The notes under the pieces: generated by a model | The model's input: the letters and a program-made list of their open reading frames with translations, nothing else | Told to the model about the DNA's origin: nothing | Database searches by the model: none | Position numbers and translations under genes: made by a program | Shown: positions 12,595-24,721 of the stretch, in pieces | Position numbering within the stretch: the stretch's first letter is position 1 | How the letters are laid out: the number at the start of each line of letters is the position of its first letter | Origin: Bolinopsis microptera | Lineage: Eukaryota > Ctenophora > Tentaculata > Lobata > Bolinopsidae | Assembly: GCF_026151205.1 (NCBI RefSeq) | Contig: NC_087072.1 | Span: 16,879,669 to 16,943,668, forward strand | Reading direction: 5' to 3' | Length of the DNA: 64,000 nucleotides

Positions 12595-13794
12595 TACACA
12601 TAACTGAAAACTTGATGAGTACACACGGTCTTCAAAAACACAAGGTAATATCTTATCAGAGAACTATAATATAGTGTACTGAGCGAGTGTGTGCCAACAG
12701 TGCGTGTATTCGGACGTGCTAGCGTGATAATATACCGCTCAACGTTAACAAGCATAATGCTGGCAAGGTGGGAAAGACCTATTGCGTGGCCTACAGTGGT
12801 GAGACAGCCAATGAGGAGCCGGTGTTTGATCACGTGACTAATTCCGCCTACGTTGGTGGACACCTTGGATACTACTGTCAAGTGCTTGAACTTGATCTTA
12901 TGGGGTTTTCTAAAAAATGAATGGTTATTTTGTATGATGTCTGAGCAATCAGCAGGTAGAGTATGTGATCTTTGGGAAATGTAGAATGGTTCAGTGCATA
13001 AATAGGTAGAAACCTCAAGGTTTGATAGCCTGTTACGTGAGATTATCCGTTAATCTGTTAATCTAGAAATTTAGGTTTATTATTATTGTTAATTGGATCT
13101 GGAGATGGAAAATAAATATCTTCAGTACTGCTCTAAGGACCAACTGTTAATTACCACACTGGCCTCTGACTGTAATAATGGGGCCACCAATAAGATAAAA
13201 GTGTGAGGTATTTAATAGAGCAAGAAACTTATGAGTGTCCCCACTAAGTACTAACTATTATATAGGACAAAATAAATCAGGTATAATTCACCTCGCGTAC
13301 TTTGTTTTATAGTGAATGGAGATTCTCATTTAGGTCCTCAGTATTCAATTATGAACAAAATGTTATGATTATTACGGAGAGATTACAAAATGGAATTAGA
13401 AACTTATAAACCATGCAAATCTCAGCATAAATATATAGATTATACGAAGTTATAATAAGATAGATTATACGAACTACGAACTAGATTTCAGATTTAAATG
13501 TTCAATTCGACGAATGAGATACTAATGAGATACTAATCAAAAATATGCATTACTTATAAAGAATGAATTTCAAAACAAATCCAAAAGTTGGGAATAAGCT
13601 AATGCATAATTAACGGATATGAGAATTAAATAGGTGACTATGACGAAACGATAGCACCAATATTGACGAAAGAAAAACTCTAACAGGCTGTTACGTTCGT
13701 ACTCCATCTGTAACTCCAGCGTTAACCGGCATTTAAAAAGATTCCCAAACAAGCAACGATCATGCAAATACGTAGGCGAATTTACTTTTTCAGG
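12595..13794. other. Upstream region of the Ig gene, no coding gene seen
   Basis: CCAAT (about 12808) and TCACGTGA (about 12831) elements lie within 250 bases upstream of the Ig gene start and may belong to its promoter. No convincing exon was found. Confidence 0.4.
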
Positions 13795-13935
13795 AGCACG
13801 TGATTTTCCCGCTGCACGCCGATTGGCTCTCTTGTTAGATCCTAACCACTGATTGGTGAAACGAGAGTCACGTGCAAGTCACGTGAGCTGCGCGGGCGGC
13901 TAGTTATTTTGCGTCAGCACTTGTGCAGTCAAATA
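13795..13935. promoter_or_regulatory. Candidate promoter: CACGTG and CCAAT-box cluster
   Basis: In 140 bases there are three CACGTG E-boxes (about 13797, 13869, 13879) and two inverted CCAAT boxes (GATTGGCTC, GATTGGTGA). The segment is far more GC-rich than its surroundings and ends in GCTGCGCGGGCGGC. No coding start is adjacent. It lies 1.2 kb upstream of the Ig gene (-), and a GAG/GTAAGC donor-like site follows on the + strand at about 14082, so it might start an unrecognised or noncoding transcript. This rests on motifs only. Confidence 0.35.
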
Positions 13936-16900
13936 AGGACTGATGTCATGATATCGTGGGTGTATTATTTAACAACTAACTGATAGGCACGCCCTACTCC
14001 TATCTGAGTAGGAGGATACAAGCAAATATCTCAATAGATATCAGATACAAGCTGCAATAAGGCAATGTTATTTAATAGTGGAGGTAAGCCAACTGAAGCA
14101 TAGAAAACCAACATCAGCATTTTGTAAGCAACTAAACTAAGTGAGAGATAGTATTACTTAGTCGCAGCTGACATGCTATCATTAGACATAGCTTGTCATT
14201 CACCATTTCATTCGATCGCTGAAGCTTAAGAGAACTGACGCTGAGAGAACTAGCTGTATCACTTTAGGACATGTTCTGACAATTTATCTATAATTTCATC
14301 CTGGCAAAGGTGCCTTGAGTACTGTGATTAGGTTGGAGATTCAGAGGGCATAGGTAAACAGTCCAGAAATCTGTCATATTCTTTTATCTAGCTCATCGTA
14401 CGTGCTTTAAGTATTACTAACACTATTACTCATATTGTACTTGGCAAGATGACCTTGTGCACGTGTCATGGTCGAGTCAAGCGCCTCATGCTGAAATCAC
14501 ACATAAACTTCTTGTTATGATTCACATTATTCAAGCTCCTTGCAATCATATATGGTCAAAGGCAACAAGTTTAAGTGTTTGGACAAAAATTATGTGACTG
14601 TGATTCGGCGTACGTAAAACTTGGTTCACTTTAGCTGTTTTTAAATTATTAACTGTCATCATACGTCATATTCGTTGCTGTTTTGCAAGCACTCGACCAA
14701 AATATCCAACGTGTAAATCTTAAAAACAGATGCTTATTGCTTGGTGGGACTATTTTAAAATATTTGACAGGACTCAAATAATCATCCAGTCATTTTTAGG
14801 TCTGAATTTAGTACATGACCACACGATTACAAACTTACATTTAAAGGATAAGGCTTGATCAACATAGGACAAAGGTAAACAAGACTGGACAATGGAGATG
14901 GTCAGTATTCCATGGTTCTACCAATTTGATGTTGTTGATGAATTTTCGTCATAAGTCATTTGATATCCTCGATCAATGTTTAACTCTGAAAGTGCCATCT
15001 TCCCAAAATGGTTATAATTATACAGTATCCCATTTTATCAAATTATCTTGGGTTATGGTTATGTCAAAGTTTACACATTACAAGAGTTTATATTTATAAT
15101 TGTTGTTGCAATGTGTTCTTAGCATAACGCTCACGCTATTCAGACTAGAAAAGTATAACTCTGAGGTTGGCAATTTCAATTCTAACAGTTACCAAACTTG
15201 CCAACTAACATGTCCGTTTACTCTTTTTCAGTCCTCTTCTCAACTCTTATGTGTCGGAAATATATGTCATCTTATTGACTGCCAATTAAAATTAAGAACG
15301 TCAACTAGGTGACCATGAATTAATTTCAAGTTAAACCACATGTCGATATTGTCAAGATGTCAAAACGTGCTAGTACACTGTTGCACAGTATTAGTTCTAA
15401 CTATATCCGCCATTCATTATTTCGTAGTTATTGATATTGCTGAACAAATGTAAACAATCATAATATAATTGTTTATATATAATTTACATGACATTATTAA
15501 CAATTCTTGATATACTATGATACATTCTTTTACATTTGCCCATATGTGAATAATGTAAACTTTTTTAGATCAATTTCAGTTACTTATTGAAAATTTGATT
15601 GTAAGTTATAACTTAAGGTTCTTAAGAACCTCTCTGATAACGGTCACTTATATCTCCAGTATTTATAAATTGGGACATATATATTTTATATGCCGTATTT
15701 AATTCCAAATTGCATTTCATATGGGGCACATCTAAAAAACTGCTGACACCAACTAAACACCAAACTAAACAGCTACAAGCACGCTTCTGTAAGTTTTTAT
15801 CCATGTTGGGCGTTGGCCAATCATATGGTTTTCTCACTATCATGCAGGACCCCATTTCTTACATTTGAAAAAGTATAGTTCACGTTTTGCAGCACAGTCA
15901 AACAACCATATGGGCGCTTCTGACCTTTGCTTACTTCTTGGGTCAAAAGTGTCTATATAAATATTCTTCCGTTTTCGTCTAACATTTCAGGATGGTAAAG
16001 ATATCCATTTTAAAGATAATTTGATCGAGTAAAATTAAAAGCAAAACCAACGCCAAGTTAAACGTTTCTAGATGCTCCAGTTTCCGACGTGAATCAATGA
16101 TTCATTATTCTTATCACGTGTTTCACGATTAAGTCACTGTGCATGCAGCTTTGCTCAACATAAAAAGCAAAAGTAAGCTTTTGATTTCCAATTGCTGGTC
16201 ATTTGTTCGCTTTACTATATTTATGCTAACAGTTATACTTGTTCCAATCATTCTTTGTCAAATGTCTGTTCTGTTTAAATAAAAGACAAAATAGAATATC
16301 CATTTTGAAAAAATTAATTAAGGTTTTCACACAAAAATTACATTATCCATAATCCATTACACTGACATTCAAATAATTTTACTGACGCACACTCGAATAT
16401 TATTTATCAAAATTGAAACATGAACAATACCAGTACTATATTTGGTCAATTCAAATGACTTAATTGTTATTATTAAGTTAACTCATTCTGCAGGTAGAGA
16501 AAATACATTACTATTATGGAGCAAATAATACATTGATGAATCTTTATTTTAATTGACATTTCAACCGACTCTTCTTTCGACGGACTAAGATTGAAGACAC
16601 TGGTTACCGTATAAGCAACACTTTAAACTGTTTGTATCATTACGTGATAGAATGTATGTAAAACAGGTTCAAATCTACCAGCGACAGTCCAAAGCCCGTA
16701 TCCTCAACTTTTACTTTTATTTGTGTAAAATATGTGAGATGTCAATCATTACAATTGACTTACCAGCTATTACATTAGCTTATTAGCTTATTAGGTTTAT
16801 CATCTCCTAAACTTGTTTCTAATCAATCTATCATTGAATAAATCATATTACCATTTCTCTCTTATTCGCTTAGCAAATGTTTGTCAAACTTGTGGTAACA

Positions 16901-16989
16901 ATAATTATAGTGAATAAATATAATATACAATATACATGTACGTATACATGAAATTATTTATATATAAATAAATCCCAAGTCCTGTAATA
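13936..16989. other. AT-rich gene desert
   Basis: I see no supported exon, RNA gene or element in these 3 kb. Open frames at 15100-15312 and 15622-15855 lack family features, splice context and repeat homology, and are treated as chance. Confidence 0.5.
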
Positions 16990-18680
16990 TTTTCTCCCAT
17001 AAGATACCAAATAACCAAGATACCAAGATACCAAGATACCAAGATACCAAGATACCAAGATACCAGGATACCAAGATACCAAGATACCAAGATACCAAGA
17101 TACCAGGATACCAAGATACCAAGATACCAAGATACCAAGATACCAGGATACCAGGATAACAAGATACCAGGACACCAAGATAACAAGATACCAGGATACC
17201 AGGATACCAGGACACCAAGATACCAAGATACCAAGATATCAGGATATCAGGATACCTAGATACCTAGATACCAAGATACCAAGATACCAAGATACCAAGA
17301 TACCAGGATACCAATATACCAAGATACCAAGATACCAAGATACCAAGATACCAAGATACCAGGATACCAAGATACCAAGATACCAGGATACCAAGATACC
17401 AAGATACCAAGATACCAAGATACCAAGATACCAGGATACCAGGATAACAAGATACCAGGACACCAAGATAACAAGATACCAGGATACCAGGATACCAGGA
17501 CACCAAGATACCAAGATACCAAGATATCAGGATATCAGGATACCTAGATACCTAGATACCAAGATACCAAGATACCAAGATACCAAGATACCAAGATACC
17601 AGGATACCAAGATACCAAGATACCAAGATACCAGGATACCAGGATACCAAGATACCAAGATACCAAGATACCAAGATACCAAGATACCAAGATACCAGGA
17701 TACCAAGATACCAAGATACCAAGATACCAAGATACCAAGATACCAAGATACCAGGATACCAAGATACCAAGATACCAAGATACCAAGATACCAGGATACC
17801 AAGATACCAAGATACCAAGATACCAAGATACCAAGATACCAGGATACCAAGATACCAAGATACCAAGATACCAAGATACCAGGATACCAGGATAACAAGA
17901 TACCAGGACACCAAGATAACAAGATACCAGGATACCAGGATACCAGGACACCAAGATACCAAGATACCAAGATATCAGGATATCAGGATACCTAGATACC
18001 TAGATACCAAGATACCAAGATACCAAGATACCAAGATACCAGGATACCAATATACCAAGATACCAAGATACCAAGATACCAAGATACCAGGATACCAAGA
18101 TACCAAGATACCAGGATACCAAGATACCAAGATACCAAGATACCAAGATACCAGGATACCAAGATACCAAGATACCAAGATACCAAGATATCAGGATACC
18201 AGGATAACAAGATACCAGGACACCAAGATAACAAGATACCAGGATACCAGGATACCAGGACACCAAGATACCAAGATACCAAGATACCAAGATACCAGGA
18301 TACCAAGATACCAAGATACCAAGATACCAGGATACCAGGATACCAAGATACCAAGATACCAAGATACCAAGATACCAAGATACCAGGATACCAAGATACC
18401 AAGATACCAAAATACCAAGATACCAAGATACCAAGATACCAGGATACCAAGATACCAAGATACCAAGATACCAAGATACCAGGATACCAGGATACCAAGA
18501 TACCAGGATACCAAGATAACAAGATACCAGGATACCAGGATACCAGGACACCAAGATACCAAGATACCAAGATATCAGGATACCAGGATACCTAGATACC
18601 TAGATACCAAGATACCAGGATACCAGGATACCAGGATACCAGGATACCAAGACACCAAGATACCAAGATACCAAGATACT
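16990..18680. repeat. Octanucleotide satellite (AAGATACC/AGGATACC)n with higher-order blocks
   Basis: About 210 tandem 8-bp units occur, mostly AAGATACC with interspersed AGGATACC, AAGATAAC, AGGACACC, AGGATATC and TAGATACC variants. A compound marker (two AGGATATC-type units then two TAGATACC units) recurs near 17237, 17525, 17973 and 18573. The spacings are about 288, 448 and 600 bp, all multiples of 8, so the octamer register is never lost. All three minus-strand frames are open over long stretches and give circular permutations of the same peptide (LVSWYLGI). They are by-products of an 8-bp period and not genes. Confidence 0.97.
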
Positions 18681-18716
18681 GCAAACTTATGGCTACTTGA
18701 TCAATAACTGTTTGAA

Positions 18717-18975
18717 CAGTCCGGATAGCTGGAGGTCCCGGGTTCAATTCCCGGTCCAGTCCCAGTGCCTTGATTTTTCCGATATGCTTGTTCACTAATT
18801 CAGATGCGAAGTTTGAGCTCTATTCGCAAATACACACCACCCAACAAAATCATACAAAAATATGCAATATTTAGACTACCCTTGGAGTGAAGTGCTTAAG
18901 TGTGTACCATATGTGTACAGATACACGAGTATTCCATAATACTTGCACTTATCTCCCACCCCAGTATAAAAATTG
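18717..18975 (+). mobile_element. 5'-truncated tRNA-derived SINE (copy 1)
   Basis: By eye this 258-bp segment is identical to 19112-19370. It starts in the anticodon arm of a tRNA-like head, keeps the B box (GGTTCAATTCC), and continues into a tail of about 210 bp ending at CCCAGTATAAAAA. Its 5' half is replaced by a short unique stretch next to the octamer satellite. Confidence 0.75.
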
Positions 18976-19082
18976 ATAACATGTAACTGTCTATACCTGA
19001 TGTGTGGAATGCAATGAGTAGAGTAATGATAATAATAGCTATGATTACGTGAACAAAGTCATTGGAAATTTCAGGGTATCTA

Positions 19083-19370
19083 GGGCCTGGGTAGTTTAGC
19101 GGTTATAACACCAGTCCGGATAGCTGGAGGTCCCGGGTTCAATTCCCGGTCCAGTCCCAGTGCCTTGATTTTTCCGATATGCTTGTTCACTAATTCAGAT
19201 GCGAAGTTTGAGCTCTATTCGCAAATACACACCACCCAACAAAATCATACAAAAATATGCAATATTTAGACTACCCTTGGAGTGAAGTGCTTAAGTGTGT
19301 ACCATATGTGTACAGATACACGAGTATTCCATAATACTTGCACTTATCTCCCACCCCAGTATAAAAACTG
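19083..19370 (+). mobile_element. tRNA-derived SINE with intact tRNA-like head (copy 2)
   Basis: Positions 19083-19158 fold as a tRNA cloverleaf. The acceptor stem is GGGCCTG with CCAGTCCC (one mismatch), the A box is TAGTTTAGCGG, the anticodon stem is CCAGT/GCTGG, and the T arm CCGGG-TTCAATT-CCCGG is perfect. The anticodon loop would be CCGGATA, which lacks U33 and a purine at 37, so a working tRNA is unlikely. The 210-bp tail shared with the copy at 18717 is what points to a SINE. Confidence 0.72.
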
Positions 19371-19399
19371 TTTGCTAATAACTTTTAAATTAAGATAGC

Positions 19400-20700
19400 T
19401 TATTGCTCGCTGTTGGGCTGGTTATCCCGAGGAGTGCAAGTGCAGCACCACCGCCCAACTCGTCTGTAGTACCCCAAATACCTCTCCCTCAGTTCCGGCT
19501 TCCTGGATATGATGATCACTGGGTAGACTGCTGCATAGATCAGCGGCAGGGTGAAATCAGCAAATCCTACCTGAACAGTTCCACTTCGTAAGATCTTAAG
19601 ATTAAGTTGTTTATTGATGAGTGACTGTAAATATTACGACTTTAATGCGGTTAACAAAGTGTCACATAATTTAAGCTGTTGAATTAGCAACTGTGAGTGC
19701 AGTTACTACAAGTGCAGTAACTACAAGTTACTACAAGGATTTTAAAGAAAATTAACGCCCCTACCTGTCTGCCGAGATCCTCGAAAAAGTTATCAGGGTG
19801 GCTCTTACTGACAAAGGAGCGATGAGAGATAGCCCAGGCCAAGGCGAAGAAGAAGTAGGTAACGTTGCAGAAGAAGAAGAGGTTTGAAACCAAGAAGACG
19901 GTGATTGATACATGACGTGAAGTGTTAGGTATATGAGGCATCTCTTCTTCTCGGAGTGACCTCTTCAGATACTTCACCTGGATTACCATGCAGATGAGGA
20001 CAGTAAGAGGAAGCACAAAAAAGTAAATGGTGGAGAGGACTGTCACTATGACGATAGAAGGAAGAGAATTATCTGTGCATACAGAGTAACCGGAGGCATC
20101 TCGATAGCATATAGCAACAGCTATGAGGGTAATACCAGGAATCTCGAACGCGAGTATCAATCCGAGATACACGACACCTTTATCATTCACTTGCGTCTTA
20201 TCAACAAACATCACAATAATGCCAGTGAGGGCATCAGAAAAGTGAAGCAGAGTAATGATCAAGGAAAGTACTCGCACTACTTTCCTCAAGCGATCGGTAT
20301 CGATGACTCGGAACGGGTCAACTATCTTGGCAGTCAGGGAGAAGGTCAGGGTCATGTTGAATAACTTGGAACAGTTGATGCCAGGCAGCGCAGTTATCAT
20401 GTAATAGAACAGCGCTTTGTACAGGACATCAGGCTCAAAATATCCTGCGTAAACCAAAAGGCTGATGACTGCTAGAATTAGTTGTCCCTGTGCTTTAAGA
20501 ATGTCCAAAAATGCTATTCCCATGAAAAGACTAGACGCAAACTTAGCTCTATCTTTGTAATAGTCGATAAAAATGACAGTGTTCTGAATCACCACTATGA
20601 CGGAGAGAGGAATTTGAATAGGAGCTAGGTCACGGAATATACCCTTGAACATAAACAGCAATTTATCATCGCTCAACTTTTGTAGATTTGAGTGGTTCAT
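19400..20700 (-). CDS. Orphan class A-like G protein-coupled receptor
   Basis: Two exons, 20700-19765 and 19570-19400, join in phase 0 (CTCGGCAGACAG/GTAGGG; TGTTCAG/GTAGGA) and encode 368 residues. The start is the first Met (MNHSNLQKL). Hydrophobic segments appear in the order of seven helices: IPLSVIVVIQNTVIF; FASSLFMGIAFLDIL; the KLFNMTLTFSLTAKI region; VVRVLSLIITLLHF; SIVIVTVLSTIYFFVLPLTV; ITVFLVSNLFFFCNV; and, in exon 2, DFTLPLIYAAVYPVIIISR. KIVDPFRV after helix 3 stands where DRY would be, and YPVII where NPxxY would be, so it is divergent. A short Cys-rich tail (RWCCTCT) may be palmitoylated. The ligand is unknown. The start codon is not otherwise supported, and a 5' UTR exon could lie upstream. 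Confidence 0.8.
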
Positions 20701-23465
20701 TTGTCGTTAATTCGCTTTGGACTGTGGGCCTAGTTTAAAGTTTTAGGAATTAACGTAACTACAAAAGTACAACGGAATTTATAAAACTAATAATAGCTAA
20801 TTCAGGTAGAATTGAGCCTCTTAGAGCCTGACTTTCCAACAGACTGGGCAGACTATAAAACAGACTCTACAGACTTTTCGACAGAATTGGTAACTAAGTA
20901 GACTTTGCCAGACGACTAACATTTTCTTTAACATTCCCTACCTGGTTACCCAGGCAGACTCAACTGAGTAGTAATCAAAATATGAATTAAACAAATATAA
21001 AGTATACAAGAATGTGGTGCGATTACAAGAATGTGGTAATATTTATATATAAGTATGCGGCAGAATCCACGACAGATCCGACTTCCGAGTAAACCTGCAG
21101 ATAGACTCTGCAGTTGTGCAAAAATATGTTACAAGCTAAAGTAAAAGGGTCGATGAAATTAAAATAATATTAAGAAAGGCAGCACTCTTACACGAGCAGG
21201 AAATAATGGAGGGAACGAAAATGCAGTAGCTGGGCCGGCAACAATCCTACATAATACGAGGTAGTAGTACTCGAAGAGGGAACAGAATTGTGATATATCC
21301 GTTCGGAGGAGAAGCATGATCAACACGGTGTTACGACGAGTTGACAAGTTTGGAGCTCTACTCAAGCGCGGATTAGCACCACTCATAGCGAATATAGTTC
21401 AGTAGTAGATGTTGAAGGATCAAGGAAGCATACTTTTATTAGGTACCTGGCTCGTACCACTTATATTCACAGTGGGTTATCTGGTTAATGCAGGACGGAA
21501 AAAACAAGAGCACGTACGTTATATTAACTAGCAGGAACCCGTGTAATATAACCCTAAACGGTGTCAAGACTCAAGAGACTAAAATAATTATTACCTATTT
21601 AATTGGCGTTTTTGACACCACTTGGGGGTCCAAATTTTGGGCTCTAAAATCATTATTCCTTGGCCAATTTTTTATTTTTTCATGCTGATTCGGAGGCCAT
21701 TAAAACATTTGAGCCAGTCAAAAAAGTTTCGGTTGTATATCTTTTACGGTTTTTGTGGAAAGTCGCGTTAAAGTTGATGCCGTGGTGTCAGTAAAATGGC
21801 ACAGATATATATATATCGTCTCGCTTTATATATAGTAAGATGAAAATGGGACATTTTGTTGAAGCTGAAACTGGCGCGGCTTTTACGATTGGTCTGTGAA
21901 AATTAGTTTTACTTTAATTGTAATTCGGTGGAACCATTTACAATCTAAATCTAATCGATTGACAATCAAACATATCAACACTTTGCCTTCTTGTTCATAA
22001 TTTGTAACAAGAAATATACCGTAAGATGGTAATGGAGACGACTACAGAACAAATTCTCCCGAAGATGGGAGTCACTCTCAGTCACTGATATTGCACTTAT
22101 AATATAAGTTATAGACTACTGCAGGAACAGCTTATTATTGGTATCCTCTTCCCTTTCCAGGTATGCTTTTTTCCATTTTCCATAAAGTTATTCTTGTAAT
22201 TATTGTTTTTCGCAAGGAATTCCTGAAAGTATTTCTAAATTAGTCACTGATTTAATCGAAATTTTAGTTGTTTTGTGTGCATACAGATTAAGCTAGTGGC
22301 TAGAGATAAGCTAGCATTAAACGGTTTAAAGATTCATCTGTAAGATTAGTTTATAGTTAAGGTTTGGTTTCAAATGTAAAATGTTTTTGTATCATCGATC
22401 AAGGAAATCAGAAGTTAGAATTATCATCAATCATGTTAGAATGATCAGTTGGAATGATTTATGATTACGATGATATATTGACGCGATTGTTCCAGAATTG
22501 TAAGAATTTCCTGCAATGTGACTGAGTCTTCGCTATGTCTCGTGGAATTGTCACTGTCATAGACGGTATCGTCCCTCGGGTTAACAATTAACTATCTGGG
22601 AGTTGAACTGTTGCACCACTTCGTTGACTGCTCAATCGATTGTGGTGGCGCTACCTAATCGGTTAGTTCACGTGAAGAACGAAAATTAGCACTTATATCT
22701 GTTGCAATAAAGTATAATCGACTGATTTTAATATCCAACTCCTAACAACTGAGAGCTGACGTAATTTTAACGCGGTTGTTCATGAGCTGGTTCAACCGTT
22801 TATCAACCTTATGACTCATAATTTGAGTTACTAATTATTATAATTGGGATTCATATTATTATAATTGGGATTGATATTAAATTTACTTGATTATAAAAGC
22901 TCGTATGTGACCATTTTGAACACTATAAACGAGACTACTTTTATCTCTACTTTTGTCTTTACTAGTACCCACCATTGACTGATTGACTAAGATTTGCTTA
23001 TTTAAGCTGCCGTGCTTCGGACCTCATTTGTTACGATGTTACACCCGAGGTCGTATTTATCAGAAGCTTAGTCGCATCAGAAGGTCAAGGTATTGTAAAG
23101 AGGTGGATTGGATTTCAGTAAGGCTGGAAGAGCTTTGGAGCAGCCCTGTTTATGACCTAATTTATGATCCAAATTTAGTCTTAAACTACAATATAACGCA
23201 TTTAAAAAATTCGAGTTGCTTGATATTGAGTTGTTCTAATGGTAACGTGGGTCTGCGTAAATTAAACATTTAGAATGTGGCTGATCCGAAATTTACCATT
23301 ATATGTTTACAAATTTCTTAGTCTGGAAAAAAAAAGATAAGTAATTTGATGATTTCTGCTGATAGTGATAAATACGTTTGTAAGTGATTCAAATGAAATA
23401 TGATATCCTATTTTCACTAGTAGTTCAAGGGGGCTATATTTATGAGTCGCATTTGAACTTGATTT
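20701..23465. other. Intergenic, no supported gene
   Basis: Minus-strand frame 21386-21159 ends in a good donor (GCTCGT/GTAAGA) and could be a 5' exon, but nothing ties it to the GPCR. Plus-strand frame 22983-23273 has no family resemblance. Neither is called. Confidence 0.45.
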
Positions 23466-24148
23466 TTCTTGGAGAAGTTATCTTTTGACTCTTAAGGTTG
23501 CGAACAAAATGATGAAGCAGACTTTAGGCTAGAAACTTTATTGAATTGAAATGATCATTCCACGTAAATACGTCTTCTTCAGTTCTGTAATAAAATTGTT
23601 AAACATGTGTAAAATTAACGACGGAAAGAAATTTAAAATAACATTAAAACAAAAACAGAAAATAAAATTTACGAAATATGACCCAAAAATGTAATTGCAA
23701 AAAATTCAAAACTTCAAAAAATACGAGAAGAAGAAATGTAAGCTAATACAACTAAATTCTGTACTACTCATGATACTATACTAATTAGTAAACGTAAAAC
23801 TGTTTTACAGTTTTACAGTTTTACGTTTACTAATTAGTATAGTATCATGAGTAGTACAGGATTTACTTGTATTAGCTTACATTTCTTCTTTTCGTATTTT
23901 TTGAAGTTTTGAATTTTTTGCAATTACATTTTTGGGTCATATTTCGTAAATTTTATTTTCTGTTTTTGTTTTAATGTTATTTTAAATTTCTTTCCGTCGT
24001 TAATTTTACACATGTTTAACAATTTTATTACAGAACTGAAGAATACGTAGTTACGTGGAATGATTATTTCAATTCAAGTTTCTAGCCTAAAGTCTGCTTC
24101 ATCATTTTGTTCGCAACCTTAAGAGTCAAAAGATAACTTCTCCAAGAA
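23466..24148. mobile_element. 683-bp near-perfect palindrome (foldback/MITE-like)
   Basis: The left arm runs from TTCTTGGAGAAG (23466) to GTAAACGTAAAACTG (23802). The right arm is its reverse complement, from CAGTTTTACGTTTAC (23816) to CTTCTCCAAGAA (24148). Arms are about 335 bp with only a few mismatches or small indels, around a 13-base loop. The direct repeat TTTTCACTAG occurs outside both ends (23411 and 24153), though not abutting the left arm. I see no ORF inside. This could be a non-autonomous foldback transposon or an inverted duplication. Confidence 0.85.
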
Positions 24149-24172
24149 ATTATTTTCACTAGGTTTTATCAG

Positions 24173-24721
24173 TTGCATATGCTTCCACAGTGTCCCTTAC
24201 CAGAGATCAATGGACCAGCAATAATCATTACAACATCAACTCACCGACGACTCCACATTCGATCAGCCAAACAACCTCGACTGTATTTTTCTGGTGATTA
24301 TGGAAAATGGTCAGACCAATTAAAAGCTCTGGAAGCAGCTCCAATACCATTTGCTGAAGGACTAGTGAAGTTTGTCCCATCTGAGACGGTTGCTACGTGT
24401 GCTAACGCCTGGGACAGACTCCCTCACCGCTTTTCTGCCATCTGGGAGCACGCTCCTTTAGTTTTTGCTGAGGTCTGGAGTGAAATACCTGTAAAAATGG
24501 CCCGTGTTTGGAACATTTTGCCAACTGTGTTGCCTGACGTTTGGGAAATGCTTCCATCTGCATTTACCAGAGAGTGGGAGAGATTTCCTGCTCGCTTTGC
24601 TCGCGTATGGGGGAAGTTTCCGGCTATATTTGCTGCAGTTTGGTTGGATAAGAACCCAGCAATGAGCTGTACTATTACTATCCGGCGAAGACTCTTACAT
24701 AAATCAACCCTTCTCTTTTAA
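24173..24721 (+). CDS. Unrecognised protein with 11-residue Trp/Pro tandem repeats
   Basis: The frame is open from before 24173; the first ATG is at 24179 and the stop at 24719-24721, about 180 residues. After a basic N-terminal part come at least seven uninterrupted 11-residue repeats of the form (V/I/A/E)W-x-x-x-P-x-x-(F/L/M)-(A/S/T/P)-x. Examples are VWNILPTVLPD, VWEMLPSAFTR, EWERFPARFAR and VWGKFPAIFAA. Two weaker units precede them (ALEAAPIPFAE). The repeats diverge at the nucleotide level while keeping Trp, Pro and a hydrophobic position, which suggests selection on protein. TTTTATCAG just before 24173 could be a splice acceptor, so this may be the last exon of a longer gene. The palindrome ends 25 bp upstream. 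The pattern suggests short amphipathic segments. I do not recognise the family and assign no function. Confidence 0.55.
   Translation: MHMLPQCPLPEINGPAIIITTSTHRRLHIRSAKQPRLYFSGDYGKWSDQLKALEAAPIPFAEGLVKFVPSETVATCANAWDRLPHRFSAIWEHAPLVFAEVWSEIPVKMARVWNILPTVLPDVWEMLPSAFTREWERFPARFARVWGKFPAIFAAVWLDKNPAMSCTITIRRRLLHKSTLLF

Noticed and set aside
16905-18570. Many long overlapping minus-strand frames reading LVSWYLGI repeats
   Set aside because: All three frames are equally open because the DNA is an 8-bp satellite without stop-forming variants. There is no start context, splice signal or codon bias.
16990-18680. CRISPR-like array
   Set aside because: Uninterrupted 8-bp units with no unique spacers, in a eukaryotic genome.
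19083-19158. Functional tRNA gene
   Set aside because: The head folds well, but the anticodon loop lacks U33 and a purine at 37, the acceptor stem has a mismatch, and the head is fused to a repeated 210-bp tail. A SINE fits better.
21159-21386. Possible 5' coding exon of the GPCR at 19400-20700 (good donor at its end)
   Set aside because: The GPCR has its own Met-initiated start at 20700 with no in-frame acceptor just before it, and the peptide has no recognisable features.
22983-23273. 96-residue frame (MTKICLFKLPCFG)
   Set aside because: No family resemblance, repeat structure or splice context that supports translation.
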